Below, piece by piece: positions 1-6,640 of a stretch of 6,822 bases of DNA; within the stretch, counting starts at the first letter, position 1; the number at the start of each line of letters is the position of its first letter. Under the pieces are notes generated by a model. That model was not told the origin of the DNA. It saw nothing but the letters and a program-made list of their open reading frames with translations, and searched no databases. Source of the stretch: Planctomycetaceae bacterium (lineage in GTDB: Bacteria > Planctomycetota > Planctomycetia > Pirellulales > Pirellulaceae); the NCBI GenBank assembly GCA_024642765.1, contig JAHEAM010000207.1, forward strand, positions 1-6,822, read 5' to 3'. A program made the translations under genes and the position numbers.

Positions 1-31
1 CCGACTTCTGCATCGATTCGAAGATACTCAT
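1..31 (-). CDS. Probable start of an unidentified gene, cut by the left edge
   Basis: Reading leftwards on the minus strand, an open frame begins with an ATG at 31-29 and gives MSIFESMQKS before the window ends. A second in-frame ATG two codons upstream (37-35) would add Met-Pro. A Shine-Dalgarno-like TTGAGG lies at 42-47; it is 10 nt from the inner ATG and only 4 nt from the outer one, so the inner start is slightly preferred. The gene would begin about 60 bp after the stop of the TPR-like gene, with no terminator visible between them, so the two may be co-transcribed. Ten residues are too few to name a product. The call rests only on the ribosome-binding site, the start codon and the position. 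Confidence 0.4.
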   Translation of the reverse strand, partial: MSIFESMQKS

Positions 32-93
32 GGGCATGAAACCTCAACAGAAATGAATGAATAACAGTTGCCGTGCCAAACCTATCGTTTGGG

Positions 94-1605
94 TTATCGC
101 ACGAGGCCTTTGATCCGATCGCTGAGCGAGCGTTTTTGCTTGGTTTCGATTGGTGCTTCAGCGACAAGGGGGCCCGGACCAATGTTCGGCGTTACTACAG
201 ACCCGTTCGGAAAGAGCATGTCGTCGTTAGGCAAATTGTTGAAGGCATCGATATCAACCCATTGCATTGACTGATCGGACGATGGCATTCCGGCACGAAT
301 TTCTGTTGCTCGATTCCGCAAGGATTGCGCGAACGTCATATCGCCAAGCTTTTCGTTCACTTTTGCGTAGTTATCAAGTGAGGTCGGCGAATTGGTAATT
401 CGAACACAATGAGCTAACACATTTTTGGCTTCAACCAAATGTCCGTTGCGGGCCAGCATGACACCCAGTTCGTTAGCTGAAGCGGCGTTGTTTGAATCGC
501 AATCCATAGCCGAGTAGTGACAGATCATCGATCGCGCCGAATTATCGAACTGAGGCATGGAATACAATTTGCCAAGTGAATAAAGCGCTTGAGAACCGAT
601 CGGGTGATGACCAATAGCTTGTTGCATTTTTTCGCGAACGTATGTGTAGTAAGCTTGCGACGCAGACATTTTTGACATTTGATAAGCGCCTTCACTGGCG
701 ATTACTTGCGACTCATGCGACTCAATGATTTCACTTACATCGACAAAAAGGTCTTGACGCGCATCGTGACTGGTGAAGTCTTCGGCTTCTTCCAGTGCTT
801 TCCAAGCTCGGGCCAAGCACTCTGTCGCATTGGTGTTACCCAATTGAAAATCTCTGTTCTGGGCAATCGAGTATAACACTCCCACGAATTGTTTCTGGGC
901 AGTGTACATCGCACCTTTCCTCGCTAGCGTATTTCCATATTCTATTTGTGCAGCTAATTGTGCGTTGATTTCTGGCAGGATACTTGGATTCGGAGTTGAC
1001 GATGGCATCACGCCAGGCCCATCAGGATATCTCGGCTGCGCAAGATGTGGTTGGTTTTGGATGGACGGGAAATTCTGTGCTTTATTTTCTAACGGCGGCG
1101 AAGATAATTGTTGGGCAGGTGTTTGAACGTATTGGTTTCCACGTTGAATCTCTGAATTGGATTGCAATTGAATATCAGTTGGCAACCGTCGCGTTTGCTG
1201 TTCAATAAGCGTATTTGAAATGCCCGTGTCTGCGGCCAATTTGCTCGACTGAGTCGTTGCCCACGATGGTCTCGGAACCGTTTCGCGTTCTTGGTTGTAG
1301 AAAGGATTAACGACTCCATTTCGAATTGCGCCAACTTCGTTTGGCTGAACTGGTAGTGCAACGAATGAATTGGATTGCCGAGAATTGGCGTTAGATCGAG
1401 CCTTGTGATTTGTCGAGGAAGGCGAGTTGGAAGCTACGGCGTTCAAATCAAAAACTTGCAATTTGGCTGATTTTTCGGAGTACCAAACATAGCCCAAGGC
1501 AACGAGCCCAATAAATAGGAACCATCGCGTGTTGATATTGAATCGCATCGAATGACCATTCCAATGATTGACGAACCACTCTCGAGTGGATAGCTCTTCG
1601 GACAT
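94..1605 (-). CDS. Membrane-anchored TPR-like protein with extracytoplasmic C-terminal region
   Basis: This 503-residue protein has a short N-terminal tail (1-27), one hydrophobic segment (about 28-42, WFLFIGLVALGYVWY) and then a long region that should lie outside the cytoplasmic membrane. Residues about 50-210 are rich in Ser, Asn, Gln and Pro and look like a disordered linker. Residues about 213-435 are helical with TPR-like spacing: small residues at repeated positions in GNTLARKGAMYTAQKQF (224-240), ALYSLGKLY (340-348), ANELGVMLARNGHLVEA (377-393) and AKVNEKLGDMTFAQSL (414-429). TPR arrays act as protein-binding scaffolds, and no catalytic motif is seen. The tail (436-503) is again Pro/Asn-rich and ends in a basic patch. 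No good Shine-Dalgarno site precedes the ATG at 1605. An internal Met20, just before the membrane segment, is an alternative start but also lacks a site. It follows the terminator of the upstream gene, so it probably has its own promoter. The exact function is unknown. Confidence 0.85.
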   Translation of the reverse strand: MSEELSTREWFVNHWNGHSMRFNINTRWFLFIGLVALGYVWYSEKSAKLQVFDLNAVASNSPSSTNHKARSNANSRQSNSFVALPVQPNEVGAIRNGVVNPFYNQERETVPRPSWATTQSSKLAADTGISNTLIEQQTRRLPTDIQLQSNSEIQRGNQYVQTPAQQLSSPPLENKAQNFPSIQNQPHLAQPRYPDGPGVMPSSTPNPSILPEINAQLAAQIEYGNTLARKGAMYTAQKQFVGVLYSIAQNRDFQLGNTNATECLARAWKALEEAEDFTSHDARQDLFVDVSEIIESHESQVIASEGAYQMSKMSASQAYYTYVREKMQQAIGHHPIGSQALYSLGKLYSMPQFDNSARSMICHYSAMDCDSNNAASANELGVMLARNGHLVEAKNVLAHCVRITNSPTSLDNYAKVNEKLGDMTFAQSLRNRATEIRAGMPSSDQSMQWVDIDAFNNLPNDDMLFPNGSVVTPNIGPGPLVAEAPIETKQKRSLSDRIKGLVR

Positions 1606-1623
1606 AGGTTGTATCGATTAATC

Positions 1624-1650
1624 TGTATATTCTGGATAAGCCTGTCGCAA
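1624..1650 (-). promoter_or_regulatory. Weak candidate promoter for the TPR-like gene
   Basis: On the minus strand, TTGCGA (1645-1650) and TATACA (1624-1629) resemble -35 and -10 boxes. They match the sigma-70 consensus at 4 of 6 positions each, but the 15-bp spacer is short. The pair lies between the upstream terminator and the ATG at 1605, where a promoter is expected. An imperfect inverted repeat (CGACAATTC / AAATTGACG, 1669-1686) sits just upstream and could be an operator. This is inference from motif and position only. Confidence 0.2.
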
Positions 1651-1767
1651 CAGTTCGGACCGATTTGACGACAATTCAAATTGACGATTTGGTACATTCA
1701 GAAAAGTTGCCTTGGGCGACGCATCCCACCCATGTTTCCGTGATGGCAGTTCTTGAAGCTAGCAACG

Positions 1768-1798
1768 AAAAAGGCAGGAGTTCCGAAGAACGCCTGCC
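1768..1798 (-). terminator. Intrinsic terminator with UUCG tetraloop
   Basis: On the minus strand an 11-position stem (GGCAGGCGTTC pairing with GAACTCCTGCC, one internal mismatch at 1779/1792) is capped by TTCG (1784-1787) closed by a C-G pair, and is followed at once by TTTTT (1772-1768). A C(UUCG)G loop is a well-known extra-stable RNA hairpin cap. The stem starts about 54 bp past the stop codon of the TIM-barrel gene, so it ends that transcript and separates it from the TPR-like gene. On the plus strand the hairpin is not followed by a T run, so it should act in one direction only. Confidence 0.9.
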
Positions 1799-1852
1799 AA
1801 GTCAAAATCGGCTTGCAGAGATTTTCTGCCAAATTGAACTGACGGTTCGAAA

Positions 1853-2746
1853 TTAGGTCCCGACCAATTCGTCAGTTTCTTCAGAATCACACGGCGCCAT
1901 CAGATTGGAAAGTTCGTCGCGGGTACCTTGGATCATCTGAACAAACTCGTTCAAGCGAGCCGTCAAAATTGGCATGACAATATCCCGGGAACTCTTCCCA
2001 AGGATTCGCGGATTGCCAACAACTGAAATGAGTCCGTCGAATCCGATCGCCTTTAGTTGTTTTGCAATTGCCAGCGAGAAAGAGTCCTCGGATTCACCTG
2101 GCAACACGGGAATTTCATCCTTGTAATCTGCCAAGCGAACTTCTGTAATTTGCGCCTGAGTCAACTTTGCAAACTGTTCTAAAGTTCCCTCGGATTGAAC
2201 CCAAGTCAAGGCGTTAAAGCTAACACCAACATTAGGGCTGCCAACCAACCGAACCAAAGTCAAAAGCTCGGCAGCAGTGTTGATAAATTTGAAGGCACGT
2301 TCGACTCGTTGGCTTTGTGGAGTCACCGTTAGACCGAGCTTAATCCCGTTACCCGCCAAGATAATAGCAGCTTCGTTGATTCGCTTTTGGTGTCGGTCAA
2401 AGTTCTCTTGCATAGCGAGTTCTTTACTACTGTCTTCGACAACAGCGTAGCAAACCTCGCATTCAAGAGCGTTCGCAAGTTCGCAAATGGTTTTCAGATC
2501 GGCTAGTTGAGACTGATAGCGAGTTTCTTCGGCACCGAAATCCATTGGAAGTCGGAATGAACCGACTTTCGTTCCGGCGCTCTTGAGAAACTGCAATGCA
2601 AAATCGCGTCCCATCATTTTATTTCGACCCAAAAGATCGGCCATATCGACTTCGACTGCGTCAAATTCGTAAGTCAAAGCGACTTCAATTAGCTCGTTTT
2701 GTCGGCCTTCAACACCAAGACCACCGAGATTAATAACTTTTTTCAT
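1853..2746 (-). CDS. Sugar phosphate isomerase/epimerase-like TIM-barrel protein, active site apparently altered
   Basis: This 297-residue protein fits the length and layout of the xylose isomerase-like TIM-barrel family (AP endonuclease 2 fold). Barrel-strand landmarks are visible: VINLGGLG (4-11), FDAVEVDM (28-35), GIKLGLTVTP (134-143), NVGVSFNALTW (172-182), VRLADYKDEIPVLPGESE (203-220) and GFDGLISVVG (235-244). Known members isomerise or epimerise sugars or inositols using a divalent metal held by Glu, Asp, His and Glu. By my alignment these positions hold Thr140, Asn178, Arg204 and Val243, so metal-dependent catalysis is doubtful. The last 30 residues are acidic and look like an extra tail. 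No signal peptide is seen, so it should be cytoplasmic. The start at 2746 is chosen because AAAAGGA ends 9 nt before it; the ATG at 2755 directly abuts that site. The fold is confident; the substrate and activity are unknown. Confidence 0.85.
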   Translation of the reverse strand: MKKVINLGGLGVEGRQNELIEVALTYEFDAVEVDMADLLGRNKMMGRDFALQFLKSAGTKVGSFRLPMDFGAEETRYQSQLADLKTICELANALECEVCYAVVEDSSKELAMQENFDRHQKRINEAAIILAGNGIKLGLTVTPQSQRVERAFKFINTAAELLTLVRLVGSPNVGVSFNALTWVQSEGTLEQFAKLTQAQITEVRLADYKDEIPVLPGESEDSFSLAIAKQLKAIGFDGLISVVGNPRILGKSSRDIVMPILTARLNEFVQMIQGTRDELSNLMAPCDSEETDELVGT

Positions 2747-2755
2747 ATTCTGCAT

Positions 2756-2762
2756 TCCTTTT
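2756..2762 (-). promoter_or_regulatory. Ribosome-binding site that decides the TIM-barrel gene start
   Basis: AAAAGGA on the minus strand touches the ATG at 2755 with no spacer but lies 9 nt from the ATG at 2746. The latter is the normal distance, so translation most likely begins at MKKVINLG rather than three codons earlier. Confidence 0.7.
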
Positions 2763-3317
2763 GAAAGTGAATTGTTGAACGAAGCCGATCACGTTGCGTC
2801 TTGTGGCGCAGCATATTCCAAGCCTTTTCAACAAATCTGGACTATTGGATTGGGCCTAAAGTTTTTGATTTTCGACTTGAGCGTCGTGCGTCGTGCAAGC
2901 AGCTCTATCGAATGCAATTGATAAACCGCTGACTGCCAGCATTTAGCTAGAAATCAGAAAACAACCGCGCCATTTCAGGTAGTGAATAGAGGCGCATTCG
3001 TCGCGCTCTAATAGACGTTCATGCGTCTGACACTGATTTCTGGGAAGATAAGCCGAAAATGGCTTGTTCGCGCCAAACCAATTGGCCCGAAATTGCGGAA
3101 CTCTAGAGTCTTCCCGCCTGAATTCAAAAAATTGCCCGATGGCCAGATTCTCGCAAAATCCGGCCTGTTTTCCAAGTGGTAAAGCATGAAAGCGAGGATA
3201 ATTTGCAAAAAACTAGATTTGGTTCGGCTGTCAAATTTGGGCTTTGTTGAAGCGTTTAGCTCGGAAATATGTCGAAACGATCCAACGTTGTCGAAACGAT
3301 CCAATGCCTTCTAGTCC
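2763..3317. other. Long intergenic region with tandem and inverted repeats
   Basis: No convincing gene lies in this stretch between the VWA gene and the TIM-barrel gene. It holds a 16-bp exact tandem repeat near the VWA end (3270-3304) and three inverted repeats: 2987-3010 (TAGAGgCGC / GCGCTCTA), 3013-3028 (AGACG / CGTCT) and 3095-3117 (GCGGAA / TTCCcGC around the palindrome ACTCTAGAGT). None is followed by a T run, so none is a standard intrinsic terminator. A minus-strand open frame of 98 codons (3008-3304) begins with TTG just after the VWA stop, but its composition (rich in Phe, Arg and Asn) makes it doubtful. The promoter of the TIM-barrel gene should lie here, yet no clear -35/-10 pair was found. 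Confidence 0.6.
3270..3304. repeat. Two tandem copies of a 16-bp sequence
   Basis: TGTCGAAACGATCCAA occurs exactly at 3270-3285 and again at 3289-3304, separated by CGT, giving a 19-bp period. The pair begins 14 bp past the stop codon of the VWA gene. The period is close to two helical turns, so both copies would face the same side of the DNA, as is common for protein-binding sites. A local duplication with no function is equally possible. Confidence 0.85.
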
Positions 3318-5321
3318 TTACAGACGTGGCGGTGGACGCTTGGGTTTTGGCATAGCGTTTTCTTGCGGTTGTGGCACGTTGGGGATATTCGGAACGTTGT
3401 TGTTATTATCTCTCATTTCGGGCGGGCGTGGAGGTTCCGTGTAGTCCTCAATCCATTGCCAACCAATCGGTGAATCGAGTTCTCGTTGGGCCAACATGGC
3501 CCAGGGCGTTCCAGGGTGATCGTTCACAACTCGCTTCAAATACATTTTGGCCTTATTCGCCATCGCTTCGGCTTGACTGCCGGTCTCGATAACGTCAGCT
3601 TTGTTCAACACCCAAGTGTTATTGCGTTCGTTTTTGAAAGTCAATTTCGTTTTGATCATCGCCAGCATCGCGTTGTAGGCTTCCACTCGCACTTTGTTTG
3701 CCAGTACTCTTCCGTAGGCCAAGTCATAGCCGGCCTGCCACCGCGGAGACATTTCCAGATCCCGATCCGCTTCGCCAACTTTAAGAACTTCGTAAAGTTG
3801 ATTGAGTTTCGGTTCCAAAATCGCTGCACCACGTTGCGCGAGACTTGCCAAGTTCACGAATTGCGCTTCATCCAATTTGGGAAAGCGTACGATGGGAGTT
3901 TGAAACGCTCCCACTTGCGAAAGCTGTGCCGCCTGCACCAATGACATCCGAGTTTTACTCGCCGTCAATCGCTGCATGTAAGTCGATTGTGTCACGTAGT
4001 CAGGTTTATACCGCCGCATGACCTCGGGTTCGAAAAAATTACGCAAGTAGGCGGAATAAGCGGCCGTTTCTGATTGACGGACTACCGCACCCACCTTGCG
4101 GTTCGGATGCACGGCAAAATAAATCCCACCCGTTTCGTAACAGAGCCTAGTCAACCCGAAGGGGCCGAATCCCGAATCGATCATTTCCAAGTTGTCGAAT
4201 TCGCCATCATTAAAATCTAGCTTGACCATTTCCGGCATCATCGACTCGGGGCCTTGGGAAACGATCGCCCATTGCGGTGTCTGGTCGTATTCGGGGTCCG
4301 GGTCAACCCAACGTACTTGAGTTTCTTGACGGCCGAACGGAGCTGGAATTCCAATCACATGTACTGGAATCTGTAGATTTGTGCACATCTTGACCGCTTC
4401 GTCCAAACGCATGACGTCATCGCCGGCTTCGTCAGAAACGACAATGATCATCACGTTTCGATCACGGTCGTTCGTCAAACGATTGAGTTTACGCATCTTT
4501 TTGAAATCGGTTGCCGCTTGAATCACGGCTGAGAAGACGTACTCGAGTCCCGATTCGTCGCGTCTGATATTGGAGATTGCGTCTAAAATGGCTTCGGTGT
4601 TGTCTGTTGGGTCAGGCAGCATACGATGGAAGTTTCCACCAAACGCATATACAGTGCTCAGCAGTGGCTGCGAACCGTGCTTCGTGAATTCTGACCGTTC
4701 GTTGCCAGCCAGGACGTTTAGTTCAAGATAGATTTTGTCGATGCGTGAGCGAATTTCGTCACGTTGCGAAATAAGACTTGCCGATTCATCGAACAACCAA
4801 ACGACCATCGTTTTGCGTTCGTTGAGCGAGAGCAAAATCTCTTCGGTAATTCGATCTACTGCACCCGAAGCGCCAGTCGTTGCGACACCAACAGCTCCCT
4901 TCGTTTGGATCGACGTTATGTTCTCCGCCGTCGTGTTCTCGAACTCTTCATCGATCGCAAGATCACCGATCGTGAGGGAAGGTATATCGAGTTCGACCGG
5001 CGCTAATTCAATTTCTTCAAAAATCGTGACGGCACTATCCGCCATCGCGGACAATTCCGAACTGTCGTCGCCAACGTCGTCGAATTTCATCTCGTCGAAT
5101 GAGACCGCGGGCGGCAACTCGATGATCTCCATTTCACTCGCAGCGTCAGAAACAATATTGAGGTGAACAGGTGAATCCGGAGAAAACAGAAGTTTCGCCA
5201 GCACACCGAGCAATGCCAAATGCAATAGCAGACTGTATCCCCAGAACTGTCCATCGTGTTGCCAAGGGATATCGTATTGCGCAGATTTAACGCACCACCA
5301 GCGCCGAATTTTGGACCACAT
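3318..5321 (-). CDS. Membrane-anchored von Willebrand factor A domain protein
   Basis: This 667-residue protein has a basic N-terminal tail, one membrane helix (about 27-46, containing SLLLHLALLGVLAKLLF) and a long outer part, with the N terminus inside. Residues 60-130 are strongly acidic. A VWA domain follows at about 168-400: strand KTMVVWLFDESAS (170-182) carries an intact MIDAS motif D178-x-S180-x-S182; a Thr near DPTDNTE (237-243) and Asp297 in VVSDEAGDD probably complete the metal site. VWA domains bind protein partners through this metal. Residues about 430-625 are helical with no recognised domain. The end (629-667) is Pro/Asn-rich. GGGAGG lies 8 nt before the ATG, which supports the start. 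The LysM membrane-protein gene lies 162 bp upstream on the same strand. A role in envelope protein interaction is inferred; the partner is unknown. No catalytic motif is seen. Confidence 0.92.
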   Translation of the reverse strand: MWSKIRRWWCVKSAQYDIPWQHDGQFWGYSLLLHLALLGVLAKLLFSPDSPVHLNIVSDAASEMEIIELPPAVSFDEMKFDDVGDDSSELSAMADSAVTIFEEIELAPVELDIPSLTIGDLAIDEEFENTTAENITSIQTKGAVGVATTGASGAVDRITEEILLSLNERKTMVVWLFDESASLISQRDEIRSRIDKIYLELNVLAGNERSEFTKHGSQPLLSTVYAFGGNFHRMLPDPTDNTEAILDAISNIRRDESGLEYVFSAVIQAATDFKKMRKLNRLTNDRDRNVMIIVVSDEAGDDVMRLDEAVKMCTNLQIPVHVIGIPAPFGRQETQVRWVDPDPEYDQTPQWAIVSQGPESMMPEMVKLDFNDGEFDNLEMIDSGFGPFGLTRLCYETGGIYFAVHPNRKVGAVVRQSETAAYSAYLRNFFEPEVMRRYKPDYVTQSTYMQRLTASKTRMSLVQAAQLSQVGAFQTPIVRFPKLDEAQFVNLASLAQRGAAILEPKLNQLYEVLKVGEADRDLEMSPRWQAGYDLAYGRVLANKVRVEAYNAMLAMIKTKLTFKNERNNTWVLNKADVIETGSQAEAMANKAKMYLKRVVNDHPGTPWAMLAQRELDSPIGWQWIEDYTEPPRPPEMRDNNNNVPNIPNVPQPQENAMPKPKRPPPRL

Positions 5322-5329
5322 TGTCTAAG

Positions 5330-5335
5330 CCTCCC
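5330..5335 (-). promoter_or_regulatory. Strong ribosome-binding site of the VWA gene
   Basis: GGGAGG on the minus strand sits 8 nt before the ATG at 5321. It is among the best Shine-Dalgarno sites in the window and fixes the start codon of the VWA gene. Confidence 0.8.
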
Positions 5336-5483
5336 AAAGGACTAAGCCTCTGTTCCTCGCCAATGATCGACTGACCATGGCTGTCACGTACCGCTCTTCA
5401 TTTTACCATTTATTGAAGGCAAAATGCAGCGATATTTTTCAAGCCCGAGGGTACTTTCCCCAACAAACAGTTCGGAAAGGCTA

Positions 5484-6377
5484 CTATTTGACGACCAAGT
5501 CCGGGATTTTCAACGTTACGCCAACGGGCAGTTGAATGGGACTTTCGAGGATATCTTGGTTGGCAAGGTAAATTTCCAAGTAATAATCGCGCGACTGATA
5601 ATAACGAGACGCAATCGTTTGCAACGATTCACCTGTTCGGACCACGTGGATTCGGAACGAAGATGAATTCGGGAGATCGGCCAAGCTGATTTGTTGTGAT
5701 TCGATTGGGCTTAGGCGAGTTTCTGTACGCAACGGTTGTGTCGCCTCATTTCGAAACGGCTTTTGCAATACAGAGTTAGGATTTGAACTTGGGCTAGGTG
5801 ACTGTCCCATATCCAATTCACCCGTGTCCTCCAATGGCAACAGCGGCTGGAAGCGCGAGTCGTTATCGGCAGCGAACCTTTTGGGGATTGCTTCCATTGT
5901 ATTGCGTCGGTCGGCGGTGAAGCCAGGACGCTCAATGGTCGACATCAACTCCGGTGCTTTGGTCTGTTCGATGGGCAGAGTGGGTGCCGTCGCTAGCGAC
6001 GATTCAGGCCGCACGTTGTCGGCGTTTCGATCGCGATGCAGCGCATCCAACGAACCCTCCGTTTGAGCAGCGCGATTGAATTTCAAAGACGAAAAATCTG
6101 GTTTACGAACGTTTTGTTTGGCTGATTGTTCATTGGTATCCAAGTTTGGCAACAAATCAGCGGAAACTGACCCAACAGTGCTTTTAGGAAGTTGTGCTGA
6201 GGACTCGTCTGGAGGCAACAGCGGCGTGTTTAGTGATAGGTCGGCGTCAGGAAGTTCCTTTTTCGCAACGCTTGTTTGTTGGAAGAAGGTTGAACCTTTC
6301 GAATGGATTCCGAAATAGAATGCCGCTGTCAGGAGGCCTGCGCCAATCAAGAGTTGTGCCAAATTGGACGTGGACAT
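5484..6377 (-). CDS. Membrane-anchored LysM domain protein
   Basis: This 297-residue protein starts with a hydrophobic segment (about 6-23, LAQLLIGAGLLTAAFYFG) followed by HSKGS. There is no clear lipobox or cleavage site, so it is best read as a membrane anchor. Residues 25-240 are Ser, Pro, Asn and Leu-rich with no recognised domain and look like a flexible spacer. The C terminus (242-293) is a single LysM domain: HVVRTGESLQTIASRYYQ, then YYLEIYLANQDIL, then a closing LPVGVTLKIP. LysM domains bind N-acetylglucosamine-containing glycans, chiefly peptidoglycan in bacteria. The spacer is long enough to let the domain reach the wall from the membrane. No hydrolase domain is present, so it likely tethers rather than cuts. 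AAGGAG lies 9 nt before the ATG. The VWA gene follows downstream, and the two may act together. Confidence 0.92.
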   Translation of the reverse strand: MSTSNLAQLLIGAGLLTAAFYFGIHSKGSTFFQQTSVAKKELPDADLSLNTPLLPPDESSAQLPKSTVGSVSADLLPNLDTNEQSAKQNVRKPDFSSLKFNRAAQTEGSLDALHRDRNADNVRPESSLATAPTLPIEQTKAPELMSTIERPGFTADRRNTMEAIPKRFAADNDSRFQPLLPLEDTGELDMGQSPSPSSNPNSVLQKPFRNEATQPLRTETRLSPIESQQISLADLPNSSSFRIHVVRTGESLQTIASRYYQSRDYYLEIYLANQDILESPIQLPVGVTLKIPDLVVK

Positions 6378-6386
6378 GTACCTCGA

Positions 6387-6392
6387 CTCCTT
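6387..6392 (-). promoter_or_regulatory. Ribosome-binding site of the LysM gene
   Basis: AAGGAG on the minus strand lies 9 nt before the ATG at 6377 and confirms that start codon. No convincing -35/-10 pair was found in the 263 bp upstream. Confidence 0.8.
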
Positions 6393-6552
6393 GTCGAAAT
6401 CTGATTCCTAATTTCCTGCAACCGATTCGCTGTTATTATGGGGCCTGATCCCAACCGCGTGCGGAAACATTACGGAAACCAATCCATTTTGGATCGATTC
6501 GGCTCGGAAAAAATCTGTTGTTGCGTTTAGGAAAGGTTTTTCGGCAAGCATG

Positions 6553-6579
6553 TAACGGTCAGAAATTTCCCAACCGTTA
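6553..6579. repeat. Inverted repeat with 7-bp arms between the right-edge gene and the LysM gene
   Basis: TAACGGT (6553-6559) and ACCGTTA (6573-6579) are perfect inverted arms around 13 nt, which themselves contain the palindrome GAAATTTC. No T run follows on either strand, so it is not a standard terminator. It could be an operator upstream of the LysM gene or an RNA hairpin after the right-edge gene. Confidence 0.45.
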
Positions 6580-6640
6580 AAACCGTCGCCTTGGAATTTG
6601 AACACATTAGGATTTCTGTCCGACAATCTTAAGGCAAACA

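Noticed and set aside
1089..1361. Minus-strand open frame of 90 codons
   Set aside because: It is an out-of-frame shadow inside the linker-coding part of the TPR-like gene.
1665..1687. Two plus-strand TTGACG boxes that look like -35 elements
   Set aside because: No matching -10 box follows at a normal distance, and no plus-strand gene lies downstream.
3486..3944. Plus-strand open frame of 152 codons
   Set aside because: It lies wholly antisense to the VWA gene. Its composition (His, Phe, Arg and Gln-rich) is that of a reverse-strand shadow, and it has no recognisable domain.
4735..5166. Plus-strand open frame of 143 codons
   Set aside because: It is antisense to the acidic linker and the start of the VWA domain. 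Its Ser and Ile richness mirrors the Asp/Glu codons on the other strand.
5322..5483. Possible promoter or terminator between the LysM and VWA genes
   Set aside because: A TAAAAT and some TTG-containing hexamers are present, but none pair at normal spacing. Only short 4-bp inverted arms (TGAC / GTCA) were seen, too weak for a terminator.
5824..6318. Plus-strand open frames of 80 codons each within the LysM gene
   Set aside because: They are antisense to the low-complexity spacer, lack domains and have no supporting context.
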